The notes: a model not told the origin generated them from the sequence alone. A stretch of DNA of 64,000 bases from Zoroaster sp. YZ-2022 (GCA_029582265.1 CM055816.1:29246366-29310365); one strand, 5' to 3'; counted from the stretch's first letter, positions 43,776-55,735 are shown. Translations and numbers: made by a program.

Positions 43776-44312
43776 CGGGGTCTTCTCTATGTTTCTATTT
43801 ATAGTATGCTCTAATCATCATCATATGATATTCTCGATCAAAAATCAAAGCCTTGTGGAAAATTATTTAAACCATAATATAATGATCACATTTATACATG
43901 AAACTTACTTCAGGACTGGAATATCATTCTTGTAGGGGCAAGACCACTTATCCTGAGTAAAGGGCACTTCCATTAGAATATCAGAATGTGAACATTTTCA
44001 AGGGGCACCAAGGCCAAGACCAGGGGCCATTTTCATAGAGCTGCTTAGCAGATAAAATTGCTTACCAGGAAAATTTGCTTAGCGGATTTCATTGGTTACC
44101 AGCCAAACTTTCATACGAAATGTATACATTTTGGCTGGTAGTCTGTTTTTATATTGCTTAGCAAAAATATTTGCTTAGCAAAATTCTCTGCGCAGCATCT
44201 CTGTGAAATTTGGCCCAGGGCAACAGAGCAATGGCCTCTGTGGCCACTGTGAAATTCCTGTTACTTGGTTATCAAGTTGATGATGGTATGAAATAGCTCT
44301 TGAAAATTGTCT

Positions 44313-44613
44313 CAGGCCTGGGATTTCTCAGGATTTTTCCTGGTTTCAGGATTTTTTAAAACAAATCTCCCTTTGCCTCAAAATGTTGTTGAAAGAAGAG
44401 AAGTAGCCACCAAATACAAGGAAATAAAAAAAGTAGCCTGTATTGTGTCCAAACCTCTAGTTTCTTGTTTGTGGGGGATGTGGAGAGTCTGTAAATCCTC
44501 CAAAATTAAACATCCAGGAGGTTCAGGGGGGTTTTGTCTTCTGGACCAAAGGGAGACCCAGGCCCGCTACCCATTTTTAAGGATTTTTTTACTTTTGTTA
44601 AATCACACCTCTG
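44313..44613. mobile_element. hAT-like short element (CAGGCCTG family), complete
   Basis: Starts CAGGCCTGGGATTTCTCAGG and ends TTGTTAAATCACACCTCTG. Holds one internal TCCAGGAGGTTCAGGGGGGT unit. It is the most complete copy of the family. I could not find a clear 8-base target duplication. Intron 13. Confidence 0.75.
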
Positions 44614-44618
44614 TTGGG

Positions 44619-44884
44619 TAAAACTTGTAGCTTTGCATGGTGAGGATGATAAGTAAGACTAATTGCGGTGACACCATGTGGAATCTCAATTGAGTAGTAA
44701 TTAGTTCTGAAAAGAACTGGAGGTACAACTCGACTTTTCGATCAGTATGCTCTGATCGTTCCTCATTCTCCTGAGGACGATCAGAGCATACTGATCGAAA
44801 CGTCGAGTTGTACCTCCAGTTCTTTTCAGAACTAATTACTACTCAATTGACATTCCACATGGTGTCACCGCAATTAGTCTTACT
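44619..44884. mobile_element. Foldback (hairpin) element F, complete
   Basis: The arms of about 105 bases pair almost perfectly: GCGGTGACACCATGTGGAAT ... CGATCAGTATGCTCTGATCG against CGATCAGAGCATACTGATCG ... ATTCCACATGGTGTCACCGC, with a loop of about 20 bases near 44762-44780. Reference copy of the family. Intron 13. Confidence 0.88.
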
Positions 44885-45091
44885 CACACCTCTGTTATCT
44901 GTCTAAGGTGCTATCATTCTAGTAAAATTAGTGAAATAATTTCCTGACTTCATTTTCGGAATGCTTTTTTTCCACTATATATTGCTCTGAGCTGTAACTT
45001 TCACAGGCTGGTTTCTGTACATGTATGTCTCTTGGATATGAAAGCATTTCACGAAAATCTCACCTGTTTTTTTATTTTTATAAATAAACAG

Positions 45092-45322
45092 CCCAAGAAA
45101 CACCGCCGCCCCCGCTGATCGTCCCCGAGCCCAACCCCTCCAACTCTCCCTCCGAGGGCATCCCGAACCTGCCGGATGAGCCAGACTCGTCGTCCACTCA
45201 GGGAGATGACATTCTGTACATCACACTGGGCGTGGTCCTGGGGGCCATGTTGCTGGTTCTCATCATGTTTGGGGTCATGTGTATATGGAGAGCCAAACAA
45301 GTGAACAATACCAGGATGGCAC
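45092..45322 (+). CDS. CDON: Exon 14: juxtamembrane stalk and transmembrane helix
   Basis: Phase 1-1 exon of 231 bases. A Pro/Ser/Glu-rich stalk (ETPPPPLIVPEPNPSNSPSE...) is followed by an acidic GDD and a hydrophobic run of about 25 residues, ILYITLGVVLGAMLLVLIMF plus GVMCIW, then the basic stop-transfer RAKQ. Orientation is type I. The donor GGCAC|GTAAGT begins intron 14, which is 6.1 kb and nearly filled by a 64-bp minisatellite. Confidence 0.9.
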
Positions 45323-45587
45323 GTAAGTCAATTCTATCTCCGTGAGTAAGTGTTACATGACCGATGTGGACCAGAGAACAAAATGTAGGTTCATGAGACA
45401 TTATGTGGACTCACACACATCCACACAAGGTTTTGCAAGAGTTAGAAAATTCAATTTTCTCAAAATGGAGTAGATTAATCAAGGGAAAGACTGAGACAAA
45501 ATCCGCTCCAAAGAGAATCTTCAGTGCAAATGGCAATGGCTTGAAGAATGTATTTTTTTCATATAACTACACGAGAACAAATGAATG

Positions 45588-48500
45588 TCCACATAGGTAT
45601 GTAACACAAACGTGTACATGTATACGCATTCAAACCGAGGACTTACATTATTCCACATAGGTATGTAACACAAACGTGTACATGTATACGCATTCAAACC
45701 GAGGACTTACATTATTCCACATAGGTATGTAACACAAACGTGTACATGTATACGCATTCAAACCAGGGACTTACATTATTCCACATAGGTATGTAACACA
45801 AACGTGTACATGTATACGCATTCAAACCAGGGACTTACATTATTCCACATAGGTATGTAACACAAACGTGCACATGTATACGCATTCAAACCGAGGACTT
45901 ACATTATTCCACATAGGTATGTAACACAAACGTGTACATGTATACGCATTCAAACCAGGGACTTACATTATTCCACATAGGTATGTAACACAAACGTGTA
46001 CATGTATACGCATTCAAACCGAGGACTTGCATTATTCCACATAGGTATGTAACACAAACGTGTACATGTATACGCATTCAAACCGAGGACTTGCATTATT
46101 CCACATAGGTATGTAACACAAACGTGTACATGTATACGCATTCAAACCGAGGACTTACATTATTCCACATAGGTATGTAACACAAACGTGTACATGTATA
46201 CGCATTCAAACCGAGGACTTACATTATTCCACATAGGTATGTAACACAAACGTGTACATGTATACGCATTCAAACCGAGGACTTACATTATTCCACATAG
46301 GTATGTAACACAAACGTGTACATGTATACGCATTCAAACCGAGGACTTACATTATTCCACATAGGTATGTAACACAAACGTGTACATGTATACGCATTCA
46401 AACCGAGGACTTGCATTATTCCACATAGGTATGTAACACAAACGTGTACATGTATACGCATTCAAACCGAGGACTTACATTATTCCACATAGGTATGTAA
46501 CACAAACGTGTACATGTATACCATTCAAACCGAGGACTTACATTATTCCACATAGGTATGTAACACAAACGTGTACATGTATACGCATTCAAACCGAGGA
46601 CTTACATTATTCCACATAGGTATGTAACACAAACGTACATGTATACGCATTCAAACCGAGGACTTACATTATTCCACATAGGTATGTAACACAAACGTGT
46701 ACATGTATCCGAGGACTTACATTATTCCACACATATGTAACACAAACGTGTACATGTATACGCATTCAAACCGAGGACTTACATTATTCCACATAGGTAT
46801 GTAACACAACGGTACATGTATACGCATTCAAACCGAGGACTTACATTATTCCACATAGGTATGTAACACAAAGCGTGTACATGTATACGCATTCAAACCG
46901 AGGACTTACATTATTCCACATAGGTATGTAACACAAACGTGTACATGTATGCATTCAAACCGAGGACTTACATTATTCCACATGGGTATGTAACACAAAC
47001 GTGTAACATGTATACGCATTCAAACCGAGGACTTACATTATTCCACATAGGTATGTACCACAAACGTGTACATGTATACGCATTCAAACCGAGGACTTAC
47101 ATTATTCCACATAGGTATGTAACACAAACGTGTACATGTATATGCATTCAAACCGAGGACTTACATTATTCCACATAGGTATGTAACACAAACGTGTACA
47201 TGTATATGCATTCAAACCGAGGACTTACATTATTCCACATAGGTATGTAACACAAACGTGTACATGTATACGCATTCAAACCGAGACTTACATTATTCCA
47301 CATAGGTATGTAACACAAACGTACATGTATACGCATTCAAACCGAGGACTTACATTATTCCACATAGGTATGTAACACAAACGTGTACATGTATACGCAT
47401 TCAAACCGAGGACTTACATTATTCCACATAGGTATGTAACACAAACGTGTACATGTATACGCATTCAAACCGAGGACTTACATTATTCCACATAGGTATG
47501 TAACACAAACGTGTACATGTATACGCATTCAAACCGAGGACTTACATTATTCCACATAGGTATGTAACACAAACGTGTACATGTATATGCATTCAAACCG
47601 AGGACTTACATTATTCCACATAGGTATGTAACACAAACGTGTACATGTATACGCATTCAAACCGAGGACTTACATTATTCCACATAGGTATGTAACACAA
47701 ACGTGTACATGTATACGCATTCAAACCGAGGACTTGCATTATTCCATAGGTATGTACCACAAACGTGTTCATGTATTATCATTCAAACCGAGGACTTCCA
47801 TTATTCCACATAGGTATGTAACACAAACGTGTACATGTATACGCATTCAAACCGAGGACTTACATTATTCCACATAGGTATGTAACACAAACGTGTACAT
47901 GTATCGCATTCAAACCGAGGACTTACATTATTCTCCATAGGTATGTAACACAAACGTGTACATGTATACGCATTCAAACCGAGGACTTACATTATTCCAC
48001 ATAGGTATGTAACACAAACGTGTACATGTATACGCATTCAAACCGAGGACTTACATTATTCCACATAGGTATGTAACACAAACGCAACGTGTACATGTAT
48101 ACGCATTCAAACCGAGGACTTACATTATTCCACATAGGTATGTAACACAAACGTGTACATGTATACGCATTCAAACCGAGGACTTACATTATTCCACATA
48201 GGTATCTAACTCAATCGTGTGCATGTATACGCCTGCATACGGAGGCCTTGCCTTATTACACATAGGTATGTAACACAAACGGTACATGTATACGCATTCA
48301 AACCGAGGACTTACATTATTCCACATAGGTATGTAACACAAACACAAACGTACATGTATACGCATTCAAACCGAGGACTTACATTATTCCACATAGGTAT
48401 GTAACACAAACGTGTACATGTATACGCATTCAAACCGAGGACTTACATTATTCCACATAGGTATGTAACACAAACGTGTACATGTATACGCATTCAAACC

Positions 48501-51124
48501 GAGGACTTACATTATTCCACATAGGTATGTAACACAAACGTGTACATGTATACGCATTCAAACCGAGGACTTACATTATTCCACATACTACTGTAACACA
48601 AACGAGTCCATGTATACGCCTTCAAACCGAGGACTTACATTATTCCATAGGTATGTAACACAAACGGTACATGTATACGCATTCAAACCGAGGACTTACA
48701 TTATTCCACATAGGTATGTAAAACAAAACGGTACATGTATACGCATTCAAACCGAGGACTTACATTATTCCACATAGGTATGTAACACAAACGTGTACAT
48801 GTATACGCATTCAAACCGAGGACTTACATTATTCCACATAGGTATGTAACACAAACGTGTACATGTATACGCATTCAAACCGAGGACTTACATTATTCCA
48901 CATAGGTATGTAACACAAACGTGTACATCTATCGCATTCAAACCGAGGACTTACATTATTCCACATAGGTATGTAACACAAACGCAGTACATGTATACGC
49001 ATTCAAACCGAGGACTTGCATTATTCCACATAGGTATGTAACAAACGTGTACATGTATACGCATTCAAACCGAGGACTTACATTATTCCACATAGGTATG
49101 TAACACAAACGTGTACATGTATACGCATTCAAACCGAGGACTTACATTATTCCACATAGGTATGTAACACAAACGTGTACATGTATACGCATTCAAACCG
49201 AGGACTTGCATTATTCCACATAGGTATGTAACACAAACGTGTACATGTATACGCATTCAAACCGAGGACTTGCATTATTCCACATAGGTATGTAACACAA
49301 ACGTGTACATGTATACGCATTCAAACCGAGGACTTACATTATTCCACATAGGTATGTAACACAAACGTGTACATGTATACGCATTCAAACCGAGGACTTA
49401 CATTATTCCACATAGGTATGTAACACATCAGTGTACATGTATACGCATTCAAACCGAGGACTTACATTATTCCACATAGGTATGTAACACAAACGTGTAC
49501 ATGTATACGCATTCAAACCGAGGACTTACATTATTCCACATAGGTATGTAACACAAACGTGTACATGTATACGCATTCAAACCGAGGACTTACATTATTC
49601 CACATAGGTATGTAACACAAACCAGTTCATGTATACGCATTCAAACCGAGGACTTACATTATTCCACATAGGTATGTAACACAAACGTGTACATGTATAC
49701 GCATTCAAACCGAGGACTTACATTATTCCACATAGGTATGTAACACAACGCATGTACGCATTCAAACCGAGGACTTGCATTATTCCACATAGGTATGTAA
49801 CACAAACGTGTACATGTAAACGCATTCAAACCGAGGACTTACATTATTCCACATAGGTATGTAACACAAACGTGTATGTATACGCATTCAAACCGAGGAC
49901 TTACATTATATTCCACATAGGTATGTAACACAAACGGTACATGTATACGCATTCAAACCGATGACTTACATTATTCCACATAGGTATGTAACACAAACGT
50001 GTACATGTATACGCATTCAAACCGAGGACTTACATTATTCCACATAGGTATGTAACACAAAGCGTGTACATGTATCGCATTCAAACCGAGGACTTACATT
50101 ATTCCACATAGGTATGTAACACACAAGTGTACATGGCGCATTCAAACCGAGGAACTTACATTATTCCACATAGGTATGTAACACAAACGTACATGTATAC
50201 GCATTCAAACCGAGGACTTACATTATTCCACATGGGTATGTAACACAAACGCGTGTACATGTATATGCATTCAAACCGAGGACTTACATTATTCCACATA
50301 GGTATGTAACACAAACGTGTACATGTATAACGCATTCAAACCGAGGACTTACATTATTCCACATAGGTATGTAACACAAACGTACATGTATACGCATTCA
50401 AACCGAGGACTTACATTATTCCACATAGGTATGTAACACAAACGTGTACATGTATACGCATTCAAACCGAGGACTTACATTATTCCACATCGGTATGTAA
50501 CACAAACGTGTACATGTATACGCATTCAAACCGAGGACTTACATTATTCCACATAGGTATGTAACACAAACGTGTACATGTATACGCATTCAAACCGAGG
50601 ACTTACATTATTCCACATCGGTATGTAACACAAACGTGTACATGTATACGCATTCAAACCGAGGACTTGCATTATTCCACATAGGTATGTAACACAAACG
50701 TGTACATGTATACGCATTCAAACCGAGGACTTACATTATTCCACATAGGTATGTAACACAAACGTGTACATGTATACGCATTCAAACCGAGGACTTATAT
50801 TATTCCACATAGGTATGTAACACAAACGTGTACATGTATATACGCATTCAAACCGAGGACTTACATTATTCCACATAGGTATGTAACACAAACGTACATG
50901 TATACGCATTCAAACCGAGGACTTACATTATTCCACATAGGTATGTAACACAAACGTGTACATGTATACGCATTCAAACCGAGGACTTACATTATTCCAC
51001 ATAGGTATGTAACACAAACGTGTACATGTATACGCATTCAAACCGAGGACTTACATTATTCCACATAGGTATGTAACACAAACGTGTACATGTATACGCA
51101 TTCAAACCGAGGACTTACATTATA
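45588..51124. repeat. Minisatellite B, 64-bp unit, about 86 copies
   Basis: Unit ACATAGGTATGTAACACAAA CGTGTACATGTATACGCATT CAAACCGAGGACTTACATTA TTCC, head to tail over 5.5 kb, filling 90 per cent of intron 14. Units differ by single changes and small indels in the GTGTACATGTATAC part, itself almost a palindrome. Each unit contains ATAG|GTATGT, which looks like a splice donor, next to TTCCACATAG, which looks like a weak acceptor. Variation is scattered and not blocky, unlike minisatellite A. Confidence 0.96.
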
Positions 51125-51445
51125 ACAAACAGGACAATAGGACGTGAATACAAAAAAATCTGAACGCACTATCTCCCCCCAAAAAGTTTTTTTTTCTTGT
51201 AACATTCACAGGTTAGTTGTTTATGTATATCATGATTCAAAGAGAGCTGAGATAGATTACATGAATGATACATACTAACCCAGTGGCCATGGGATGTCAG
51301 GAAATTACATGAAATGTGCAACATGCCTATTACATTGAATCATTATATTTTAATTTTTCTGCACAGATTTTGGGGATTTTATTTTGTGTATTGAATCACC
51401 ATTGATTTTCACTGATATGCTTCTTGTGATAAATCTCCTTCCCAG
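51125..51445. other. End of intron 14
   Basis: 320 bases of plain AT-rich sequence leading to the exon 15 acceptor. No branch point stands out. Confidence 0.5.
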
Positions 51446-51620
51446 GTGACTGGCACTATGGGTACTACTGCGACGGTGCATATCGCCATGCCAACGGAAT
51501 GCCTGCAAGTTTGGAAACTACATGAACGGCAACACACCGCATGGACACGGTATCGAAAACGTACCTTATGGGGAGACGGTTATTCCCGCTGACCCCCGAC
51601 CTCTGTACACTCTGCCACAG
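51446..51620 (+). CDS. CDON: Exon 15: cytoplasmic tail, carries a frame break
   Basis: In phase from exon 14 it reads RDWHYGYYCDGAYRHANG and then, as printed, runs into TGA at 51523. One frame over, the same exon continues ACKFGNYMNGNTPHGHGIEN and ends ADPRPLYTLPQ before a perfect donor CACAG|GTAAGT. LYTLP also occurs in the vertebrate CDON tail as I remember it. Adding one missing base between about 51495 and 51503 (two As where three would fit) joins both halves and makes the exon end in phase 0. Assembly error is most likely. A real truncating allele is possible. Confidence 0.7.
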
Positions 51621-51984
51621 GTAAGTAACCAATAACCAGTTATCATGATGCAGTCATCTTGATTTCTTTCATTCAAGTCAATGTAAACCAAACAGGCTGG
51701 AAGGAAAAATAGTCTGGTCCTTTTTTCTCTAATGAGATTTGTCATTATCATTGTCATTGGGTATACAGGGAATCAGACAAAGATGGTTGCAAAGATGATG
51801 AAGGTCTTTAACCTAGCTGATATCATTTATTCTTTTAGAGAGCTCGTCTCACAATCTTTATATATTTACAAAATATATCTTTTTACGGAATGAACTTGTT
51901 AGTAAAAACTAAAATGTCCTAACTTTGTCTGATACTTTATAAGGCTGTTTGACACAAGCAAATAATCTTCACTCATGATCACAG

Positions 51985-52292
51985 GATACCCTAGACGAAG
52001 GCAGCTACTTTCCGGTCTTTCACCTCAAATATCACCGGTCCCCAACGGTCACGCCCTGCCCAACGGCCTCCGCCCAATGCCCAACGAGAACACCAAACCC
52101 AACCACAGCAGCTCGGACATGTCCACGCCAATGGCAGCGTCAGAAGCCTACGGAGTACCGAGAGATGGAGGTCAGGCTTTGTCTATGGGAGTCAAGGGTC
52201 GTACAGTACTGGGAACCGGCCAGTGTGCCCCAGCCGGCATCTGAAAGGGGACCGTAGCAGAAAGAAAAGAACGAACGGAGCAACAAGCGAAG
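51985..52292 (+). CDS. CDON: Exon 16: cytoplasmic tail, carries two frame breaks
   Basis: From the acceptor GATCACAG|G in phase 0 it begins DTLDEGSYF. The protein-like text then moves one frame: LSPQISPVPNGHALPNGLRP ... MAASEAYGVPRDGGQALSMG ... TGQCAPAGI, then TGA at 52242. A third frame gives KGDRSRKKRTNGATSE up to the donor GCGAAG|GTAATC in the phase exon 17 needs. Each shift has the sign of one missing base, near 52000-52020 and near 52240. If the last break is real, an alternative C-terminus at 52244 results. The boundary phases support one exon with two lost bases. Confidence 0.6.
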
Positions 52293-52312
52293 GTAATCAT
52301 ATAAATGGAGAG

Positions 52313-52672
52313 CCATGCTCGAGCGGTTTAGTGCATCGGATTTCTGTTCTGATGGCTGAGTCGTCAGAATGTGGGTTCGAATCCCAACCGCGACCATGGT
52401 ACTTGTGTCCTTGAGCAAGACACTTTACCATAATTGCTTCTCTCCACCCAGGGATAAATGGGTACCTGTGAGGGCAGAGTTGGTTGTTGTGTTTGATTAG
52501 CCCTATATACGCTGTAATGGCAGCAATTGAGCTGTATACTCCCCAGGGAGCTGAGATGGTTTCAGGAATGATTTATGAGCCTGATGAGCAGGGGTAATAA
52601 TATAATGCGCCTTGAGCACCAGTTTGGTGGATACGTGCGCCATATAAGTCCACATTATTATTATTATTTAAA
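52313..52672 (+). mobile_element. SINE, intron 16
   Basis: ATGCTCGAGCGGTTTAGTGC (A-box region), ATGTGGGTTCGAATCCCAAC (B box), TGTCCTTGAGCAAGACACTT, GGGTACCTGTGAGGGCAGAG and ATAATGCGCCTTGAGC, ending in (ATT)n. Full-length copy of the family at 6298 but with a more diverged head. Confidence 0.82.
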
Positions 52673-52877
52673 TAGAAAATGTGACGAAGGTAGTTATTAG
52701 AAATTATTTAGCCATAGAATATGATTGGTAATTTGAAAGAATAAATAATTGATGTATTAAAGGTTAAGGTACAGGCGTATAGCCAGAAATCTGTCAAGGA
52801 AGGAGTTGTAAAACAAAATTTTAAGAAAAAAATGCAGCTACAAGTGAAAATTTTGCTGAAGTTGCTTGTTCAATGTA

Positions 52878-52966
52878 TATGGATCAGTATGCTCTGATCG
52901 CCTTGGGGAGAATGAAGAAGGTCAAGTCTTTGCTTTATCCTTTTCACCATGCAAAGCTACAAATCT
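52878..52966. mobile_element. Foldback F fragment, intron 16
   Basis: GGATCAGTATGCTCTGATCG and CACCATGCAAAGCTACAAAT match the left arm and start of family F. Confidence 0.6.
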
Positions 52967-53009
52967 TTACTTCATTTTCTGACTTGAAATAATGTACTTT
53001 TCTCACCAG

Positions 53010-53224
53010 CTACAGACAGCGAAGTGGGTTCTGATGTTCCCTCTTCCAAGAACACCTCGCCCGTGGCAGCACCAACAGCGCCCTCACCAGGCCCACAGAC
53101 GTCCAGTCAACAGCCAGTCTCCGAAGGTGTCAATCCGTCGCAGCCTCATCAAGGGTCACATGAATCGCTCAGCCCATCAAAAGAAAGCGATTTGTGTCAA
53201 AATGTCAAACATTCTGACATATAG
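53010..53224 (+). CDS. CDON: Exon 17: C-terminus and stop
   Basis: The acceptor TTTTCTCACCAG opens ATDSEVGSDVPSSKNTSP, then a Ser/Pro/Gln-rich stretch (APSPGPQTSSQQPVSEGV, SHESLSPSKESD) and a TAG stop at 53222. It is a low-complexity tail with many SP and TP sites. There is no PDZ-type end that I recognise. It follows exon 16 in phase 1. The sequence after the stop is AT-rich and fits a 3' UTR. Confidence 0.65.
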
Positions 53225-53709
53225 TATTCTATATAGCACAGGGTGCTTTAACAGTGTAGTATATAATTTTTGAAAAACCTGGCCACCCCCTTGCAGACCA
53301 AAATGGATGCTCCCGATTACTGTCAAACAGTGGAGCGTGCATTGTAATTTAGGGGTGTTATTTTTTAAGTTTGAGGTTTTTTTAAAGAGAATTTCAGGGT
53401 TTTATGTTTTGTAAATATCTCCTGTATAAATATGACTGTGGCCGATGTTTGTTGATAGAAAAAAGAAGAAAAAAATCAGTTGATGCAGAATTGTGTTTTT
53501 CTATTGCAACTTAATGAACTCTTATATTTAAATAATTATAGTAGAATTGTCCAATCAGAAGGACTCTTATATAGTGATAGTTATCATCCCACCAATGAAA
53601 AGTGAGTTTCTGAAAAAAATAGATATAACTTTTTTTTTACCATTCAATTGTTATCGCAAGTTTCATTCATCCAACGATAATACTCTTGCCAGTGTATGCA
53701 GCACCCTAG

Positions 53710-54125
53710 GCCTTCATGAATATGCATAAATAGCCCTGTAGATGAATATACTATGTTAATTAGTAATCCTCATTTTATAGTACATACATATATATGCAGC
53801 CAACCTCATGAATATGCAGCAGCTGTTTTGAATATGCAAATCAAACTCTTCTTCCCCATTACAGCCCTCCATTTACAAAATGCTTGTGCCTTAGGTTCTG
53901 TTTGACTTTTTAAAAATTATTTTATTACAAATTTTCGATGGTTTCGACTCGTTCCTGCACCCTGATTTGTATGTTTTTTAAATCACGCATTACATTTCAT
54001 TTGCTCTAATTATAGTCTTAGTGTGATGTTTTCATTAAGTTTAAAAGTTCATATGCATATATGCATAATTAGATATGCATAATTGCATATGCATATATGC
54101 ATAGTTAGCTATGCATATATATGAA
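53710..54125 (+). promoter_or_regulatory. Cluster of octamer/POU-like words
   Basis: CATGAATATGCATAAAT (53715), CATGAATATGCAGC (53807), AATATGCAAATC (53831) and a run of ATATGCATA palindromes at 54051-54125. ATGCAAAT and ATGAATATGCA are POU-type binding words. In a 3' UTR they may instead only reflect AT-rich low complexity. Confidence 0.35.
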
Positions 54126-54179
54126 TATTACATAATTAATTTCTTCCTCTACTTGAAATTTATCATTATTTTTAAATGA

Positions 54180-54185
54180 AATAAA
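54180..54185 (+). terminator. CDON: Candidate polyadenylation signal AATAAA
   Basis: AATAAA lies about 960 bases after the stop codon and is followed by T-rich sequence (ATTTTTTTATATAAATTTATTTT). Other AATAAA copies occur near 54503, 57350 and 60403, so the true 3' end is not fixed by sequence alone. Confidence 0.35.
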
Positions 54186-54200
54186 AAAAATAGACTGATT

Positions 54201-54755
54201 TTTTTATATAAATTTATTTTATATTGTAGAGTTGCATACTATGCAAGAACTGCGGTTGATTTTGAATTTTAACTGAAAAACGAGGCTTATTCCAAATCTA
54301 CGTTTATTGTTAATCATTTGGCGGTTGGACGTGTGTCTGACGACTTCTGTGTTTGTGGATAGTATTGGGACAAATTGTGTCGTTTTAATGCAGTTTAATG
54401 AGGAAACAAATTGTATCATGCATTAATTATTGAATGAGAAAAATCTTAACTTTCATAATATTGGCACTGAAATGGAGGTTACAGTATTGGTAATATCAAC
54501 AGAAATAAATGAGAGTATTTCAGACCTGGAATTATTGAAGGCCACTTTTCCCTGAGTAAAGGGCACTTTCATTTGATCACAATGTGTTTTTGGATACATT
54601 TTTAAGGGGCACCAAGCCCAAGACCATGGCAGCGGAGGCCAAGACCATGGCAACGGAGGCCAAGACCATGGCAACGGAGGTCACAGGTCTCTCTGCCCTC
54701 CATGTCTTCCATGTAATGCCAGGCCTGATACTTTTTACATAAAACTTGCTTGGAG
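54201..54755. other. Downstream flank, short CATGGCAACGGAGG tandem
   Basis: Mostly plain. At 54623-54680 the word GGCCAAGACCATGGCAACGG, 18 bases per unit, is repeated three times. Confidence 0.55.
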
Positions 54756-54999
54756 TTAACCAGTTCAAGCCCGGAGGCTGTGTATACACGCAATTTTTTT
54801 TTGCACCGCGGATCGGAGAGCGTCTAAACACACCATAGGAAACTCCGAATATTTGTATGCATGCCCGCTGAGCCATGCGCAATGGTGACATGCTCGGAAG
54901 ACGGATACACGCTGTGGAAGCTTCCATTAACGTGGTGGGTGGGAAAAGAACCCCGAAAGGGCCCAGAAAACTTTTTATTCCCCGACGCGAACTGGTTAA
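54756..54999. mobile_element. TTAA-bounded element, family E
   Basis: TTAACCAGTTCAAGCCCGGA ... CGACGCGAACTGGTTAA, with GTGTATACACGCAATTTTTT and GATCGGAGAGCGTCTAAACA inside as at 22374-23168. It is 244 bp and complete. Confidence 0.8.
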
Positions 55000-55329
55000 G
55001 TTGATGGTATTGAACAGCATTTGATGTTGTCCGATTCATGATGCTATAAATTTTTAATGAGTAATTTCTTGACCAAATTTTGACTTCCTGTTATGAAAAT
55101 TCCACATTAGAATGAATGCATCTGCATTCTTTTTTAAAAAAAAATGTTCTTGTCATATTTCAAAGGTAATTGTTGAATGCATATCTATTAGAAAGATTCA
55201 GAGAAAGTAAGACATCTAGAGAAGCAGTTTACCAAAAGTGTAACCTCCACTTTGAAAACAGCGTGTTTAACAGGGGTTTATCGGGGGTTTATCAAACCAG
55301 GTTGGTTAACCTAAATCATGTATTAACAT

Positions 55330-55448
55330 TCTCCTGAAGATGATCAGAGCATGCTGATCGAAACGTCTAGTTGCATCCTCCAGTTCTTTTCAGAACTAAT
55401 TACCGTACTCAATAGAGAATTCCACATGGTGTCACCGCAATTAGTCTT
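55330..55448 (+). mobile_element. Foldback F, right arm
   Basis: GATGATCAGAGCATGCTGAT, CGAAACGTCTAGTTGCATCC and CACATGGTGTCACCGCAATT. Confidence 0.75.
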
Positions 55449-55466
55449 AATACTTAACATTTAGGT

Positions 55467-55735
55467 CAAAAAACTCTCAAGTCTCTGGTGCTAGGTCGGC
55501 TACAAAATCGGTGTGGTGATGTGCTTTTTTTTCTTTTTTGGTAACCCCTTTTTTTTGGCCAACTAGTGAAATACCTGATACATGTATATGTGATTATTGG
55601 AACCTGACCAAATTTCCCATACACAAAGTATGGTTGCTATAAAGAGAGGCATGTGAAAAAGTCATTTAAAACACAGCGCGGCAGAATTCCAATCGATCCA
55701 GCAATTTTGGCTGCAATTGGACATCGTTTCATAGT
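55467..55735. repeat. Dispersed repeat H
   Basis: GGTCGGCTACAAAATCGGTG, CCTGACCAAATTTCCCATAC and CAATCGATCCAGCAATTTTG. Same family as 26519. Confidence 0.72.

Larger units (their letters stand above)
26254..53224 (+). other. CDON: CDON/BOC-family receptor gene, whole locus (17 coding exons)
   Basis: Joining the exons listed below gives a type I membrane protein of about 1048 residues: signal peptide 1-25, Ig1 26-121, Ig2 122-219, Ig3 220-311, Ig4 312-401, Ig5 402-494, linker 495-534, FN3 repeats about 535-738, helix 779-804, tail to the end. The second FN3 domain, with its acidic DSDDDNDY loop and the string YDIKMQTFNSGGESPFSNV, closely resembles the last FN3 domain of vertebrate CDON as I remember it. 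The helix start GVVLG and the exit IWRAKQ also match. CDON and BOC are Hedgehog co-receptors that work with Patched. Five Ig domains favour CDON over BOC or Ihog (four). Family assignment is strong. One-to-one orthology is inferred. Three frame breaks affect the tail. Confidence 0.85.
53225..54200 (+). other. Probable 3' UTR
   Basis: About 1 kb of AT-rich sequence with no transposon relatives, unlike most of the window, so it is plausibly transcribed and constrained. The first AATAAA that I find downstream of the stop is at about 54180-54185 and is a candidate polyadenylation signal. Contains a cluster of ATGCAT/ATGCAAAT-like motifs (53710-54125). Confidence 0.45.

Noticed and set aside
45588..51124. 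CRISPR-like array of direct repeats
   Set aside because: Units are head to tail with no unique spacers, in an animal intron. It is a minisatellite.
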